Below are positions 23,427 to 33,819 of a stretch of 64,000 bases of DNA, in pieces. Position numbers and translations under genes: made by a program. The DNA comes from Calocera cornea HHB12733. Its lineage: Eukaryota > Basidiomycota > Dacrymycetes > Dacrymycetales > Dacrymycetaceae. Where the stretch lies: the NCBI GenBank assembly GCA_001632435.1, contig KV424046.1, forward strand, positions 28,058 to 92,057, read 5' to 3'. The notes under the pieces are model-generated. The model was given only the letters and a program-made list of their open reading frames with translations, did no database searches and was not told the DNA's origin. The number at the start of each line of letters is the position of its first letter. The stretch's first letter is position 1.

Positions 23427-24261
23427 TCAATTAAATCGTGGGATAGCTGTACACATTAGGGAATCGGCAGAAGATATGTGACGGTGGGTTCGAAGTTCCG
23501 CCCTGGCGGCATGCCAGGTTATCATCAAGAAATGAGAATACCTGGATATTTGAACTGCTTCTCGTATGTGGCGGCCAGGTACCGCGCAGCCTCCGCGAGC
23601 TGGAGCGGGTGCGTGTTGTAGTATGCTGAGCATATCTTTCGGAATTCGTCCCACTTGATCGGGAGACCAGCCCGGGCAAGGATCAACTCTCGTAAGAGAT
23701 AAACCCCATCTGCGATGCAATACGGCGGCGCCTTGACTTCGTCGTCGTACACTCGGTCGATCGTGCTTGCCAACGCCCAATCCCACTTTATCGCGTATGC
23801 TTGGAGGAGCTGACCGTCAAACACGAGCGGACCTTGACTGATGCACTCCTTCAAGAAGCTCTGGTCGACCTCTTCGTTCTCGTCCTCGGGTAGAAACATC
23901 GAGAATTGGTCGCTCATCCAGTCCGGTGCCCAGTTTCGTTCCTTGGCTATAGCCAAGCACGTTCGCCACATGGTCCAATCGAAGCAATCCGGAACATCGT
24001 GCGTTTCCGCTCGAATGAAATCGCAGCCTCGTGTGGTTGGTCGCGTGCACCACCGCGAGCACACCAGCAACCCTCCACCGATAACAATCTTGACTTTCGG
24101 TATACCGGGATAGATGCGACATAGACGAATGTCGAGCTCTTGTAGGCCTATTAGCAGATTAGTCTATGTGCACTCCAACATGACAGATCCGGCGCACCTT
24201 GGAAGAGCTCGGACGGTGTGAAAACACGCCTTGGTGAGGGTGGGGTCTGGGTGCCGGGCAT
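23427..24261 (-). CDS. conserved fungal protein, possible nucleotidyltransferase fold
   Basis: Three exons (24261-24198, 24147-23542, 23446-23427) encode 229 residues. I do not recognise a named function. It starts with a FTPSELFQ segment, then KVKIVIGGGLLVCSRWCTR and a GCDFIRA stretch. A Gly-rich strand followed by a D-x-[DF]-type acidic site is the outline of AbiEii-like nucleotidyltransferases, but only one acidic residue of the usual pair is visible. Later segments, WMSDQFSMFLPED, WDWALASTIDRVYDDEVKAP and DGVYLLRELI, resemble the helical part of such proteins in fungi. If the active-site pair is really incomplete, it may be a non-catalytic member. No signal peptide or membrane segment. 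Confidence 0.66.
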
Positions 24262-26685
24262 AGTGTGGTCACGATACGTAACGAGGTCCTCGTCGTTTTA
24301 TACCATGCCAAGATGCCAGCGACGCTCAACCGGTCCGCCGGCGCCAGCGCCCACCTCTGATCTCCGCCGCACCGTACGTAAAGGAGTCCCTGGCGGGCGC
24401 TCGCGCTCGTGAGAATGGGACCAGGCGCCCGATCAACCGGCAAATCGAAGGGGCGAGAGGAGAGGGCTGGCGGCGGAGGTCCACATGAACGGCAACGCAA
24501 TGAATTCCGAGGAACACCGCGCGCAAAAGGGGTTCCCAATAAGGCAGAGGAGGCGCAGATTTGGCCGAAAGCCGAGCAGGTGGGTCCGTGTGGTTGTGCA
24601 GCCGTTTCGCAACGGCGAGCTGGTCGTGAGAACGAGGAGCCCAAAACCGCTCGAGGAAGCGAAACAAATCCCGGGCCGCACATCGATTGCGTATTCCTTA
24701 TTGCCCGCGGTGCGTCCCTGTCCGCTCCCGTCGTGCGGCCGGTTTGGAAGTTTAGTTCTCACGGCACCCCTGGCCCGGTTCAAAGTGAGTCGAGCCAAGA
24801 ATGGCCTCATACAACACTCAACCCTGACTGGACCCATGAGAAATCGAACTGCACTTGGTTCAAAAGTTGACCCCGAATCGGGCGGAGGCGCGATCGACAT
24901 ATAAGTACCCCTCTCAGATGAAGGCTTTTAAAATGGGATAGTACACCGACCCCGGAAACACTGTTCCCAGGCTCAATCACCAGACCTCTTCTGGTATTTT
25001 TACTCTATAATCTGACTAAGGAGCACTTATTCCGATTTGGATGGCGCTCCTGCCTTATAAATCTGTGTCGGTCAGGTGTAGACCGCCGGCCCAGAATGAC
25101 TAGATACCGTGACGGCATTGACTTCGTCCCCTACTGTCTCTTATCGGAGCTCTGCTCTGACATGCTCTGGGATCCTGTGCTCAAAATGACTGTCCCCTAA
25201 CACGCAATCAGTGCCCGAGGTTTCCTTCTGCGCACGGGGCTCCACCGGGCCGAGGTCGCCGCCGGTAGAAGGCCAACATATGCCAACCACGAAACTCGTA
25301 CAAGAATGACGCGGAATGCGGTTCCTGCATACAGATAGCGACCGGTAGCGACATGCACCTTCAAGACAACAGGCACGAGACGCTTCAGCACCACCGTGAG
25401 CCGCCGCTCAATAGGAGCGTGTTCTACAGACACAGGCACAAAATCCGAAGCACGCGTGTTGATAGCGGTGGGCAGCATTACCCACGAGCCCCTCGCGTGC
25501 GAACATGAGAAGTCGGGCTTCTTTGCTGACATCAATGTGAACGGCGGGAGGGAGGTCGACGTGCTTGGCTGGGAAAGTGAAAGTCGTGTTATCGCCGTGG
25601 CAGCGAACGAGGTGGCTCACCTGATCAGGGTAGGAGCGTCGGATCTAGGACTACTTGGGCGCCTGAGAGATTGTGTCGAGTCAACATCAGAAGGCCGCAT
25701 CTCCTGGCCGGGCGAGGAACCGATGTCCCCTGCTGTACGCTCGATGTACCGCGGTAGATAACCCTGACGTGAACAATGTACGCAACAAGTAAACGGTCTA
25801 CAATCTCCTTCCCATGAGGTCAAAATGCAGGGCGTTGGTCACGAGTTGAGCTCGTCATGGGCGCGGCGCTGTTACAGTAGGACCTAGGGCGTGCAAACCC
25901 GGTTGTGACCGGCATGACCTGAGAGTCGGAGCAGTACCTCCGCGGTCGCCTTCCAAATGTTTCAGCATCTGCATCCCTCACCAAGCTTCAACTCATCGCA
26001 TTCGCGTGACGAGGGGGCGTCTACACAACGGCGGCCACACAGGCAGTATGGATGCGAAAGCCTCATCAGATGCAGGCAATTAGAGGGCGAACCTAGAATA
26101 TTCCCGGTCGGTTAGCGTGCCTTGGGTGTGGAAGCTAACTGAATGGAATTAGGAGAGGGAAGTCCCTTAAGCTAAGGCTGGAGGGGGCGTCTGAGCGTTT
26201 TCGCTAGGTGTTTATGAGGAAGTGTAGGAAGTAATATACCGTGAAGACAATAGAACAAACGACAAACGAGTTCGAGACCATTGCCGCCTCATGAAAGAAG
26301 GAGGGGATCCGGCCGCATGAGCTGCCGCCATGTATTTCGGGAGCTGATGCGCGGCTGACGTCGATGCGGTGGTTTGGGCTAGCACGTCGGTCAACGTCCG
26401 CTCCGCCTCACCTCGTCCTCGACGCAGCCACCCTGCCCCCTCTCCTTTCACTCCTTCCTTCCATTGTCTGCGGGGCGGGCAGCGCTTAGATTACTCCTAG
26501 AAGCACACTACTCCTCCTCCCCCGCGTTCGACCCTCTTGGCCCCGTCCGCTTCTGCCCCATTCACCGTCTCCTAACCCGACAGTCGGATCACAATCCCAG
26601 GGCGCAGCATACACGAGGCAACTCACCACCACTAAAAGGTGCAGTTTGCTCCTGACATCCTGCATCCATTGCCTATCCTTACACC
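24262..26685. other. gene-poor region between the nucleotidyltransferase-like and two-RRM genes
   Basis: About 2.4 kb. Frames here (for example around 24433-24900 and 25197-25761) have no recognisable motif, no ATG in a sensible position or no in-phase introns, and overlap on opposite strands. It should contain the divergent promoters of both flanking genes. The last 250 bp are C/T-rich and look like the leader of the RRM gene. No repeat seen. Confidence 0.5.
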
Positions 26686-29586
26686 ATGATTGTCTCACCC
26701 AGTCGGAACTGGGACGCTCCCTTCGACCCGTTCGCGGCCTACCAAACCCGCCTTTTCTCAGGCGTGCATGCCCTTGGTTCTGGTCAGCACCGCCCGCTTC
26801 CTTGACATTCATATAGCGCATGCTCATCGGTCCGCTCTTGTCACACAGTACATATGACCTCGGCGACGACGGCACAGAGCCCAGCGGCTCCCATCCCGCT
26901 GGGAGCCGGGCAGCCAATGCCTCCACGTCCGGCTCCCACTGGCACTGTGCGTCATCCTTGTCGTCTAAGTTGTTGGTGTTGTCCATACTGAGCTTGGTCC
27001 CTATCTCATAGCCCCTTTCCACCAACAATAACGGACCTATCGGCACTCTGGACGTGGACATCGACGCGGTCATCCAGATGGCGACGGCGCGCGCCGCCGC
27101 CTCCGGCTCTGGTGTACGCTCCCCGAACGGCAGGGACACTAGGACGCAGCTTTACGTTGGCAATGTGCGCTCCTTCAGTAGTAGAGTCATGCTCGCGTGA
27201 CTAACACGTGCATATAGCTGCCTTACAGAGTGCGATGGCAGGATTTGAAGGACCTGTTCCGCAAAGCTGGCACCGTCTTGCGGGCCGATGTCAGTTTGGG
27301 CTCGGACAACAGGAGCAGGGGCTATGGCACTGTTCTTCTTGCCACGGCCGAGGATGCCGGGCGCGCAATTGGTGCGTCGATTCTTCCTCGACGAACTGAA
27401 TGCTCGATATTCACAATGCCCTAGACATGTTCAATGGCTATGTCTGGCAGACGCGGACCCTTGAGGTCCGTCCAGATCGTCTGCCACCTCCAGATGCAGA
27501 GCATCAGGCGCCGCATACGGGTCCTTCGCCCCTGCATGCAATGCCCTACGTGCCTCCCACAAATCTACCTCCTGGTGCGGGCGGCATTTCGCAAGCGCCG
27601 TGGCTCAGCGTAGACGGCGCTCCCGCCCGTCCGCAGTCGACTGTTCAGTTTGGCGATGTCGAGCGTCCGGGCAGCAGCAGATCGTCTCTGCATGGGCTGA
27701 GAAGAGGGTCCACTGCCAGCGTTCTCGATGGAGCCGACGTGTTTAGGGCGAGGAACAGGAGCGCCAGTCCTGGTGCTGACATTGCGCTCAGCGTGCAGTC
27801 CAACTCGCCCTTCGTGTATCCGCACAAGGACCTGCCAAATGGAGGGGCGCCAAACGGCGATTTGCGTGTGACTCCACCCATGGCTGCCTTGAACGGGCAC
27901 AGTCCACATGGCACTCTGGGCAGGAGCGTGTTCGTCGGCAACGTACGTCTCCTTTGGTTGCCAGCTATATGCGCCCAGTACTTATACAATTTTTTCAGCT
28001 TCCATTCCATGTTCAATGGCAGGACCTGAAGGATCACTTCAGGAGTGCAGGCCAAATTGCCCGTGCGGACGTTGCGACTGGCCCCGATGGCCGTTCCCGT
28101 GGGTTTGGAACAGTGCTCTTCGTGCACGAGTCCGATGCGCTGCAGGCTGTGGAGATGTTCAACGGGTTCGTCGTATTGCACACGTGAGATGTGGACATAA
28201 CTGACAATGCCTATAGGAAAGAGTACCATGGACGTCCTCTCAAGGTTCACTTCGACAAGTACAGCGCGGGTCCCTCCATTTCACCGTCCATCAACCCTAC
28301 ATTGACCCATCCGACCATCCTCAAACATCCTTCAAACTATGGTCTCCCACTTTCCAATTCTGGCAGCTCCCTGGGGCATCAATCCCAGCACTCGACGTCT
28401 TCGCTGTTCGCAGGGTTGCCTCCGTCTATCTCCCAGGCCTCCATGTCCTCGGCCTCCGACTCGTGGCCCCCTCCCATGGGTCAGAACAATCAGCCTGATC
28501 ATTACAACCAGCTGTTCGGCGACAAAAAGAATGATATGCCGGACAGAGCTCCGCTGTCGCCCGGTTCTCCGCTCATGCCTCAGCGGGCCTCCTCGAGGCA
28601 CGACAGCATAACCAACCATCCTCATCATCCTGGTCCCATCTCGCTCCCTTCAGCGGGTATGAACTACTTGGGCGGGCCATTGTCTCCGCTGATGACGCAG
28701 GGCTTGCCGCCCATGACGCCAACCATGCCTGGCTTCTTATTCCACCCTCAAGTTGTAAGTCCGAAGAATTTCTAGTGTGACTTCTTCTGACGCATGACAA
28801 TAGCAAACACCCCCTTTGCATCCTCATTTCCTTTCTCCTGGTATTGGTCCATTCTCTCCCGTGCAAGGATCGCCCTTCTTCCACCCCCATTCGGGCAACT
28901 GGAACCCCGCGCCCGGCGCTCCATTGCATATGCCTCAGTCGCCGGCCTCCCCGCCACCCCTCGCTGGGTTTAATCCCAACTACCCCCCGTTCCCCAGCTT
29001 CGGCACCGCTGATAGCATGGCGAACGGCAATGTAGTGGGCGAGTCGGGCAACACCAATGCGGACGTTGGGCCTGAAGAGCGGTCTTATTTCGCTGCCGTG
29101 ATGTCAGCCGCGCGTGCGAACGGAGACGTGGACTCTGGGAAGAACAGCGAGCTGAACTCGAGTTCGGGGGATACCACCGAGAGCTCCGCCATATCTACCG
29201 CACCATCCCAAATCAGCTTCGGTTTCGGTGATACCGTGCCAATCCCGACCGCCAGCGAGCTGGGCCTCGGGCTCGGTCTTTCGGACGTGATGAATAATCT
29301 GAGCATATCCGAGGGTGTGCCCAAGCTGTCCCAGCCGGCGATCCCTCCGGCCGGGGTCGCACGGGATGACTCGCCTGTCAAACGTGCGCAGACGACGACT
29401 CCAGCGAACAACATGCTGAAGACTCCTACCCCTCCGGACACCAAGTTCCCTGTTTCTGTAGAGGAGGATGGCGACATCCCTGCGATTGTTCCGAATGCGT
29501 GGGCGCGTTCGTCTTTTGAAGGGCTCGTCCCGCCAACCATGAAGAGCGACCGGCGTTCCTCGTGGGGTGGGCGCAATGGACCATGA
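26686..29586 (+). CDS. two-RRM RNA-binding protein
   Basis: Eight exons (26686-26782, 26849-26946, 27012-27164, 27218-27371, 27425-27942, 27999-28165, 28217-28754, 28804-29586) encode 835 residues. RRM1 spans about 110-185 (RTQLYVGNLPYRVRWQDLKD, then SRGYGTVLLATAEDAGRAID). RRM2 is at about 337-412 (GRSVFVGNLPFHVQWQDLKD, then SRGFGTVLFVHESDALQAVE), followed by KEYHGRPLKVHFDKY. The rest is Pro/Ser-rich and disordered. The RRM pair resembles the Gbp2/Hrb1 group of SR-like shuttling proteins in the WQDLKD helix, but the long Pro-rich C-terminus differs, so I give no gene name. A role in mRNA binding is inferred. In both RRMs an intron falls directly after the VGN of the first strand. The exact donor of intron 1 (GTCAGC here, GTTCTG possible) is uncertain by a few residues. 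Confidence 0.85.
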
Positions 29587-30590
29587 TTGCATTCTTTGCT
29601 TTCTTGAGTTTTGGGTTTCGTGGTTTGGGTTTGCGTCGGGTGCCAGTTGAGGATTCTGGGTGGGGTGAGTTCGGCACTTTATTCCAAAAATAACGTTTTC
29701 AGGACTGCATTCTCCACTATGATTTCGGCGTTCTGCTTCGGTCGTGATGGTTCATCGTGTCTTCTTTGGTCTCGGTTCGCATCGTTCGCATCATGCTCTC
29801 ATGCTCTCGCATTCAAGCTTGTCCTCTTCCACTGCATCGCTTCCCGTTTCCGCGTCATACTATGCTGTTTCTGCGCATTCCGGTCTTGTGCTACACGGGC
29901 TCGAGGCCAGGTGCAACGGTACGATACACGGCGTACGTCCCTGGTCTCTGCACATGCCCTTCTGTCTCTCTTCCCCTGGCTTCGGTTCATCGTCCCCCGG
30001 TCTCCTGTCATTGCGTTCTGGCCTGCTGTAACAAACCCTCCTAGTAGCGATACCGAGTCTTTTGGCAGATGGTTTATTAAATTATGGGTCGCGTGATTGC
30101 GTGCGTGCTGGGCAAGCACCACAGCTATCTTCGACAGACGCTCTCGTTGCACATTGGACATTCGTGGAGCATGTTCATCGTTACATTGACCAGGGCGGAG
30201 AAAGTGTAGGTACATACGTCGGACAAGTCGGCTATGCAACCGCCACGGAAGCAAGCAGCATCAACATGCCGAGCTCACACCGGACCCTGGAGGATCTTGC
30301 CGTAATACAGCGATTGAATATCATTGTTGATAGGCCGAGTCCTACAATGTCACGCTGGGACTTGGAACGATTTCGCCGTCGTTCCTGTGGACGGATCCGG
30401 GAGGTAGGACAAGCCGACTGCTGTCGCGTCCCCTACCGAGCGGAGCCTACGCTCCCGAGCCTGTCGTCCTCGTCCAGCACCCATGTACATAAAGACACCG
30501 CCAGCACACTATCAGACCCTGACATTGTCATCCCTCTTCCCACGCCCTCCTCGAGCCCCCATCCCACCCACAGCACCAGGATCAAGCAGG
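29587..30590. other. intergenic region between RRM and dehydrogenase genes
   Basis: About 1 kb. The first 450 bp are T/C-rich and probably 3' trailer of the RRM gene. The remainder is promoter for the dehydrogenase. No gene or repeat recognised. Confidence 0.5.
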
Positions 30591-31916
30591 ATGTCCATCC
30601 TCTCCCGCGCATGGACAGCCAAGAACCCGCCGACCGTGCCCAAGACCGCACACCCAGTCCGCTTCGGCATCCTGGGCGCGGCGGAGATCGGCCCCTCGGG
30701 GATCATCCTCCCCGCGCGCACCTGTGCCGACGCGGAGGTCGTCGTGGTCGGTGCGAGGAACCTGGAAAAGGCGCAGAAGTACGCGAAGAAGCATGGAATT
30801 GCGAGAGCGGTACAGGGGTATGATGCCGTTCTGGAAGATCCGGAGGTCGATGCTGTCTACAACCCGGTGCGCAATTAGGGATCGCTGAGGGTGGGGAGCG
30901 GCGCTTAACGCGGTGTGAACAGCTGCCCAACGGACTGCATTATGAGTGGACGATGAAAGCGCTCCAGGCGGGGAAGCATGTGTTGCTCGAAAAGCCTGCG
31001 ACCAACACAGCGGCAGAGAGCGAGCGGATCTTCGCGTTCGCAAAGGAGAAGAACCTCGTTGTGCTCGAGGCGTTCCACTATCAGTGCGCTTCCCGCATCC
31101 TTGATGACGGGATTACGCTGACGGAGAGGGTGCAGATTCCACCCCGCCACCCAGAAGCTCAAGGCGATCGTCGACTCCGGCGAGCTAGGGAGCGTGCAGA
31201 AGATCACCGCGCACCTGTGCGCACCGGGTGGCTTCGTGAAGCCGGACGACATCCGCTTTCAGTACGCGCTCGGCGGCGGCGCGACGATGGACGTCGGGTG
31301 CTATGTCACGTCCATCTCGCGTTTCCTTGCGGGGCGCGAGCCGACCTCGGTGCTCAGTGCCACGCCGACACTGCAGGATGCGAAGAAGGAGCCGAAGATC
31401 GACCGGAGGATGGAGTTCACCTACTTGTTTCCTCCTGCGGAGGGTGAGAAGGAGGGCCCAACGGCCCAGTGCGTGGGCGACCTCGGCCTGCCGAACTGGG
31501 GCCCGCTCTCCCTCGTCCCTAGCATGCCGGAGCTGTACGTCACGGTCCAGTGCGCGATGGGCGAGGCGAGCATCAACAACTTCGTCATGCCCTCGTTCTA
31601 CCATGCGATCAGCGTGCGTGGGCCCAAGGGCAGCAGGACGGTGCGGGCGTACGTGTGGGGTGAGGAGGGCAAGGCGAAGGGGTGGAAGGGCGAGGATTGG
31701 TGGACGACGTATCGCTATCAGCTCGAGGCGTTCGTCGATAAGCTCAAGGGCAGGGAGCCGCAGCACTGGATCAGCGAGGAGAGCACGGTTGGGAACATGC
31801 GCGCAGTGGGGATGGTGTATGAGAAGGTGAATACTTTGCTGAAGTTGTGCGGATTCATGCTGATGAAGGCGCAGTCGGGCCTCGGCGCGAGGCCAGAATC
31901 GGAATTCCAGCTATAG
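30591..31916 (+). CDS. Gfo/Idh/MocA-family NAD(P)-dependent dehydrogenase
   Basis: Three exons (30591-30866, 30923-31083, 31136-31916) encode 405 residues. The N-terminal Rossmann part has FGILGAAEIGPSGIILPART near residue 25, in place of the common GxGxxG. The family's catalytic lysine motif EKPATNTAAE follows at about 125. The C-terminal domain has LGGGATMDVGCYVTSISRFL, typical of dimeric dihydrodiol dehydrogenase/xylose dehydrogenase relatives. Likely a cytosolic sugar or dihydrodiol dehydrogenase; the substrate cannot be told from sequence alone. The start ATG gives a sensible 23-residue lead before the first beta strand. Length agrees with fungal members. Confidence 0.9.
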
Positions 31917-32109
31917 TGCGTCGTGCGAAGTGATCTAGAGGTTCTATTCGTACTGTATCATAGTAAAGGTGCTCTACTGTTCCTCACTAGTTTTTGTGAA
32001 CCACTGAGCGCACAAATCGAGCGCTTGAAACGCAAACGATGAAGTCCCTCGGCTCTTGCCCCGGGGCCCGCTCTTATTCTGTCTCTGATCTGCCTTATGT
32101 GCTATTGTA

Positions 32110-32600
32110 CACATCTGCTGGTGATGATGTGTTAAACCATCCTCCGAGCGTGGAGGAAGGACGCGCTTCGCCTCTTCTTGTATCAGGCGCCTTGTGAGTG
32201 TGGTGTGTATGGCGTATCGGAATCGGAACGACCGGCCATATACCTATATCGCCCATCAAATGCAAGCAAGAACGAAACTGAGCCGCCATCCAGCTCTAGG
32301 CGTGCTCGCAGAGAGCAAGAACAAAAGCAGAAGCCTCCTCCTCTCGGCTCCCCTTTTCCCCCGAAGTTCTGTGGGTCTGGTATACTCGCGTGTCAGACGA
32401 GGCCCGGCTTGCGCCTTAGAGGTCTTTCACAAATGCATTGTTTGTCATGACCCTGTCTCGAACGCGCGACAGTGACGCGCCGCTCAGCTAGTTTTTAGGC
32501 ATTCAGCTCTTTCGAGGGGCCCGGGATCGCTCTAGGTACTCATTTCCCCAGACAGCTACCACTAGACTAAGACGGCTTATAACTTCCAACAACAATTCCA
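32110..32600 (-). mobile_element. tRNA-derived SINE-like element, copy C (longest)
   Basis: Read on the minus strand. It begins with an A-box-like motif (TAGTCTAGTGG) near 32570, then a B box (GTTCGAGAC) near 32464. The shared body block follows at 32403-32378, and the distal 22-nt block CCACGCTCGGAGGATGG at 32158-32137. The distal block and its flanks match copy A at 4792-4822, which shows that the element continues beyond the palindrome arm. A to B box spacing is about 106 nt here against about 46 nt in copy A, so the head contains an insertion or the first A box is incidental. A second A-box-like motif (TAGCTGAGCGG) lies about 17 nt upstream of the B box. Ends are approximate. Confidence 0.55.
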
Positions 32601-32726
32601 TCGTACCTGACCACCGTCAAACCACGCGTTGCACCCATCATTCTGAGCCTGATGTTATGCAATATAATTGATGTTAATTCAATCGTCATCCTCTCCCCTA
32701 TCGTGAAATACATAATGTCTCGGACA
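32323..32726. repeat. left arm of a large inverted repeat
   Basis: These 404 nt are the near-exact reverse complement of 33095-33497. Reading both strands in parallel I see essentially no differences across the arms. Matching stops abruptly at the outer end, within a T-rich stretch after CTTCTGCTTTT (minus-strand sense). It fades gradually at the inner end. Confidence 0.93.
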
Positions 32727-33094
32727 ATTACACAGTCCGCTAGCGGCTACAACGCTGCAGTGACAGGGCCGCTGTCAACAGATTACTGTATAACTAATCC
32801 TTGTGCTGTTCGCCGTTCTACGGTAGCTCCTCATATCTGCCACTTACCACCCCGTTCAACTGTATCACAGTATTTGCCGGTACTAAGCACTACGAGACAA
32901 AGATACCATCGCTCTCTACGTTGGAGCTGTTGCAGCACGGATATGCGCGGTCATCATGTGTTGGCCACTCGCCGCTCTGACAGAGGACCAACGGACAATC
33001 GCATGCACGCGAGGGGGGAGATCTACCATAGACGGCGGACAGTAGAGGACAGGTCAGTAATATTGCAGTCCGGTAGAGGGCGTCAGTGGGCAAG

Positions 33095-33497
33095 TGTCCG
33101 AGACATTATGTATTTCACGATAGGGGAGAGGATGACGATTGAATTAACATCAATTATATTGCATAACATCAGGCTCAGAATGATGGGTGCAACGCGTGGT
33201 TTGACGGTGGTCAGGTACGATGGAATTGTTGTTGGAAGTTATAAGCCGTCTTAGTCTAGTGGTAGCTGTCTGGGGAAATGAGTACCTAGAGCGATCCCGG
33301 GCCCCTCGAAAGAGCTGAATGCCTAAAAACTAGCTGAGCGGCGCGTCACTGTCGCGCGTTCGAGACAGGGTCATGACAAACAATGCATTTGTGAAAGACC
33401 TCTAAGGCGCAAGCCGGGCCTCGTCTGACACGCGAGTATACCAGACCCACAGAACTTCGGGGGAAAGGGGAGCCGAGAGGAGGAGGCTTCTGCTTTT
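33095..33497. repeat. right arm of a large inverted repeat
   Basis: Partner of 32323-32726, with a 368-nt spacer between the arms (32727-33094). The arm includes about 150 nt of sequence upstream of the SINE-like head, so the palindrome was made by inverted duplication of a segment and not by two independent insertions of the element alone. Confidence 0.93.
33245..33497 (+). mobile_element. tRNA-derived SINE-like element, copy B (3'-truncated)
   Basis: A-box-like TAGTCTAGTGG at 33252, second A-box-like TAGCTGAGCGG at 33341, B box GTTCGAGAC at 33358, GTGAAAGACC near 33391 and the shared 26-nt body block at 33416-33441. The distal block present in copies A and C is missing; similarity to copy C stops at 33497. 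Identical in sequence to part of the minus strand of copy C because it lies in the palindrome arm. Confidence 0.55.
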
Positions 33498-33819
33498 ACT
33501 TTTACGTTTGCAAATATACCAAGAGCTCAATGATGGGCTATTTATCCAGCGCCTGAGAGCAGTTGGTTGGTTGCAGTCGATGGGCGATGTCTGCCCCCGG
33601 TGGGCTTGCAGAGCAATACGCCCGACGCACTGTTATCTCATACATAAACGGCGGGCCCAAGTTCATGAAGCAGTTTCACTACGCAGTTTCGTCCTGGTTG
33701 TGAAATCCAGAAAGAACCCCTCAAATGAGCGTGAGAAGAGAATAAGCTGGGTATTCTACAGTGTTACAAGTACAACAGCGACGGTAATGTAGAGCGAACG
33801 CGAGACATCCCAAAAGCCC

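Larger units (their letters stand above)
31917..33819. other. repeat-bearing intergenic region
   Basis: No coding gene. It is occupied by SINE-like elements and the large palindrome described in separate entries, plus the 3' trailers of the flanking dehydrogenase and condensin genes. Confidence 0.7.

Noticed and set aside
25396..25761. 121-residue plus-strand gene in the 24-26 kb gap
   Set aside because: No ATG at its start, no family resemblance, and an equally long frame on the other strand.
32323..33497. foldback DNA transposon or MITE
   Set aside because: No short terminal inverted repeats beyond the arms, no target-site duplication at 32322/33498, and one arm extends into a longer SINE-like element on the left only.
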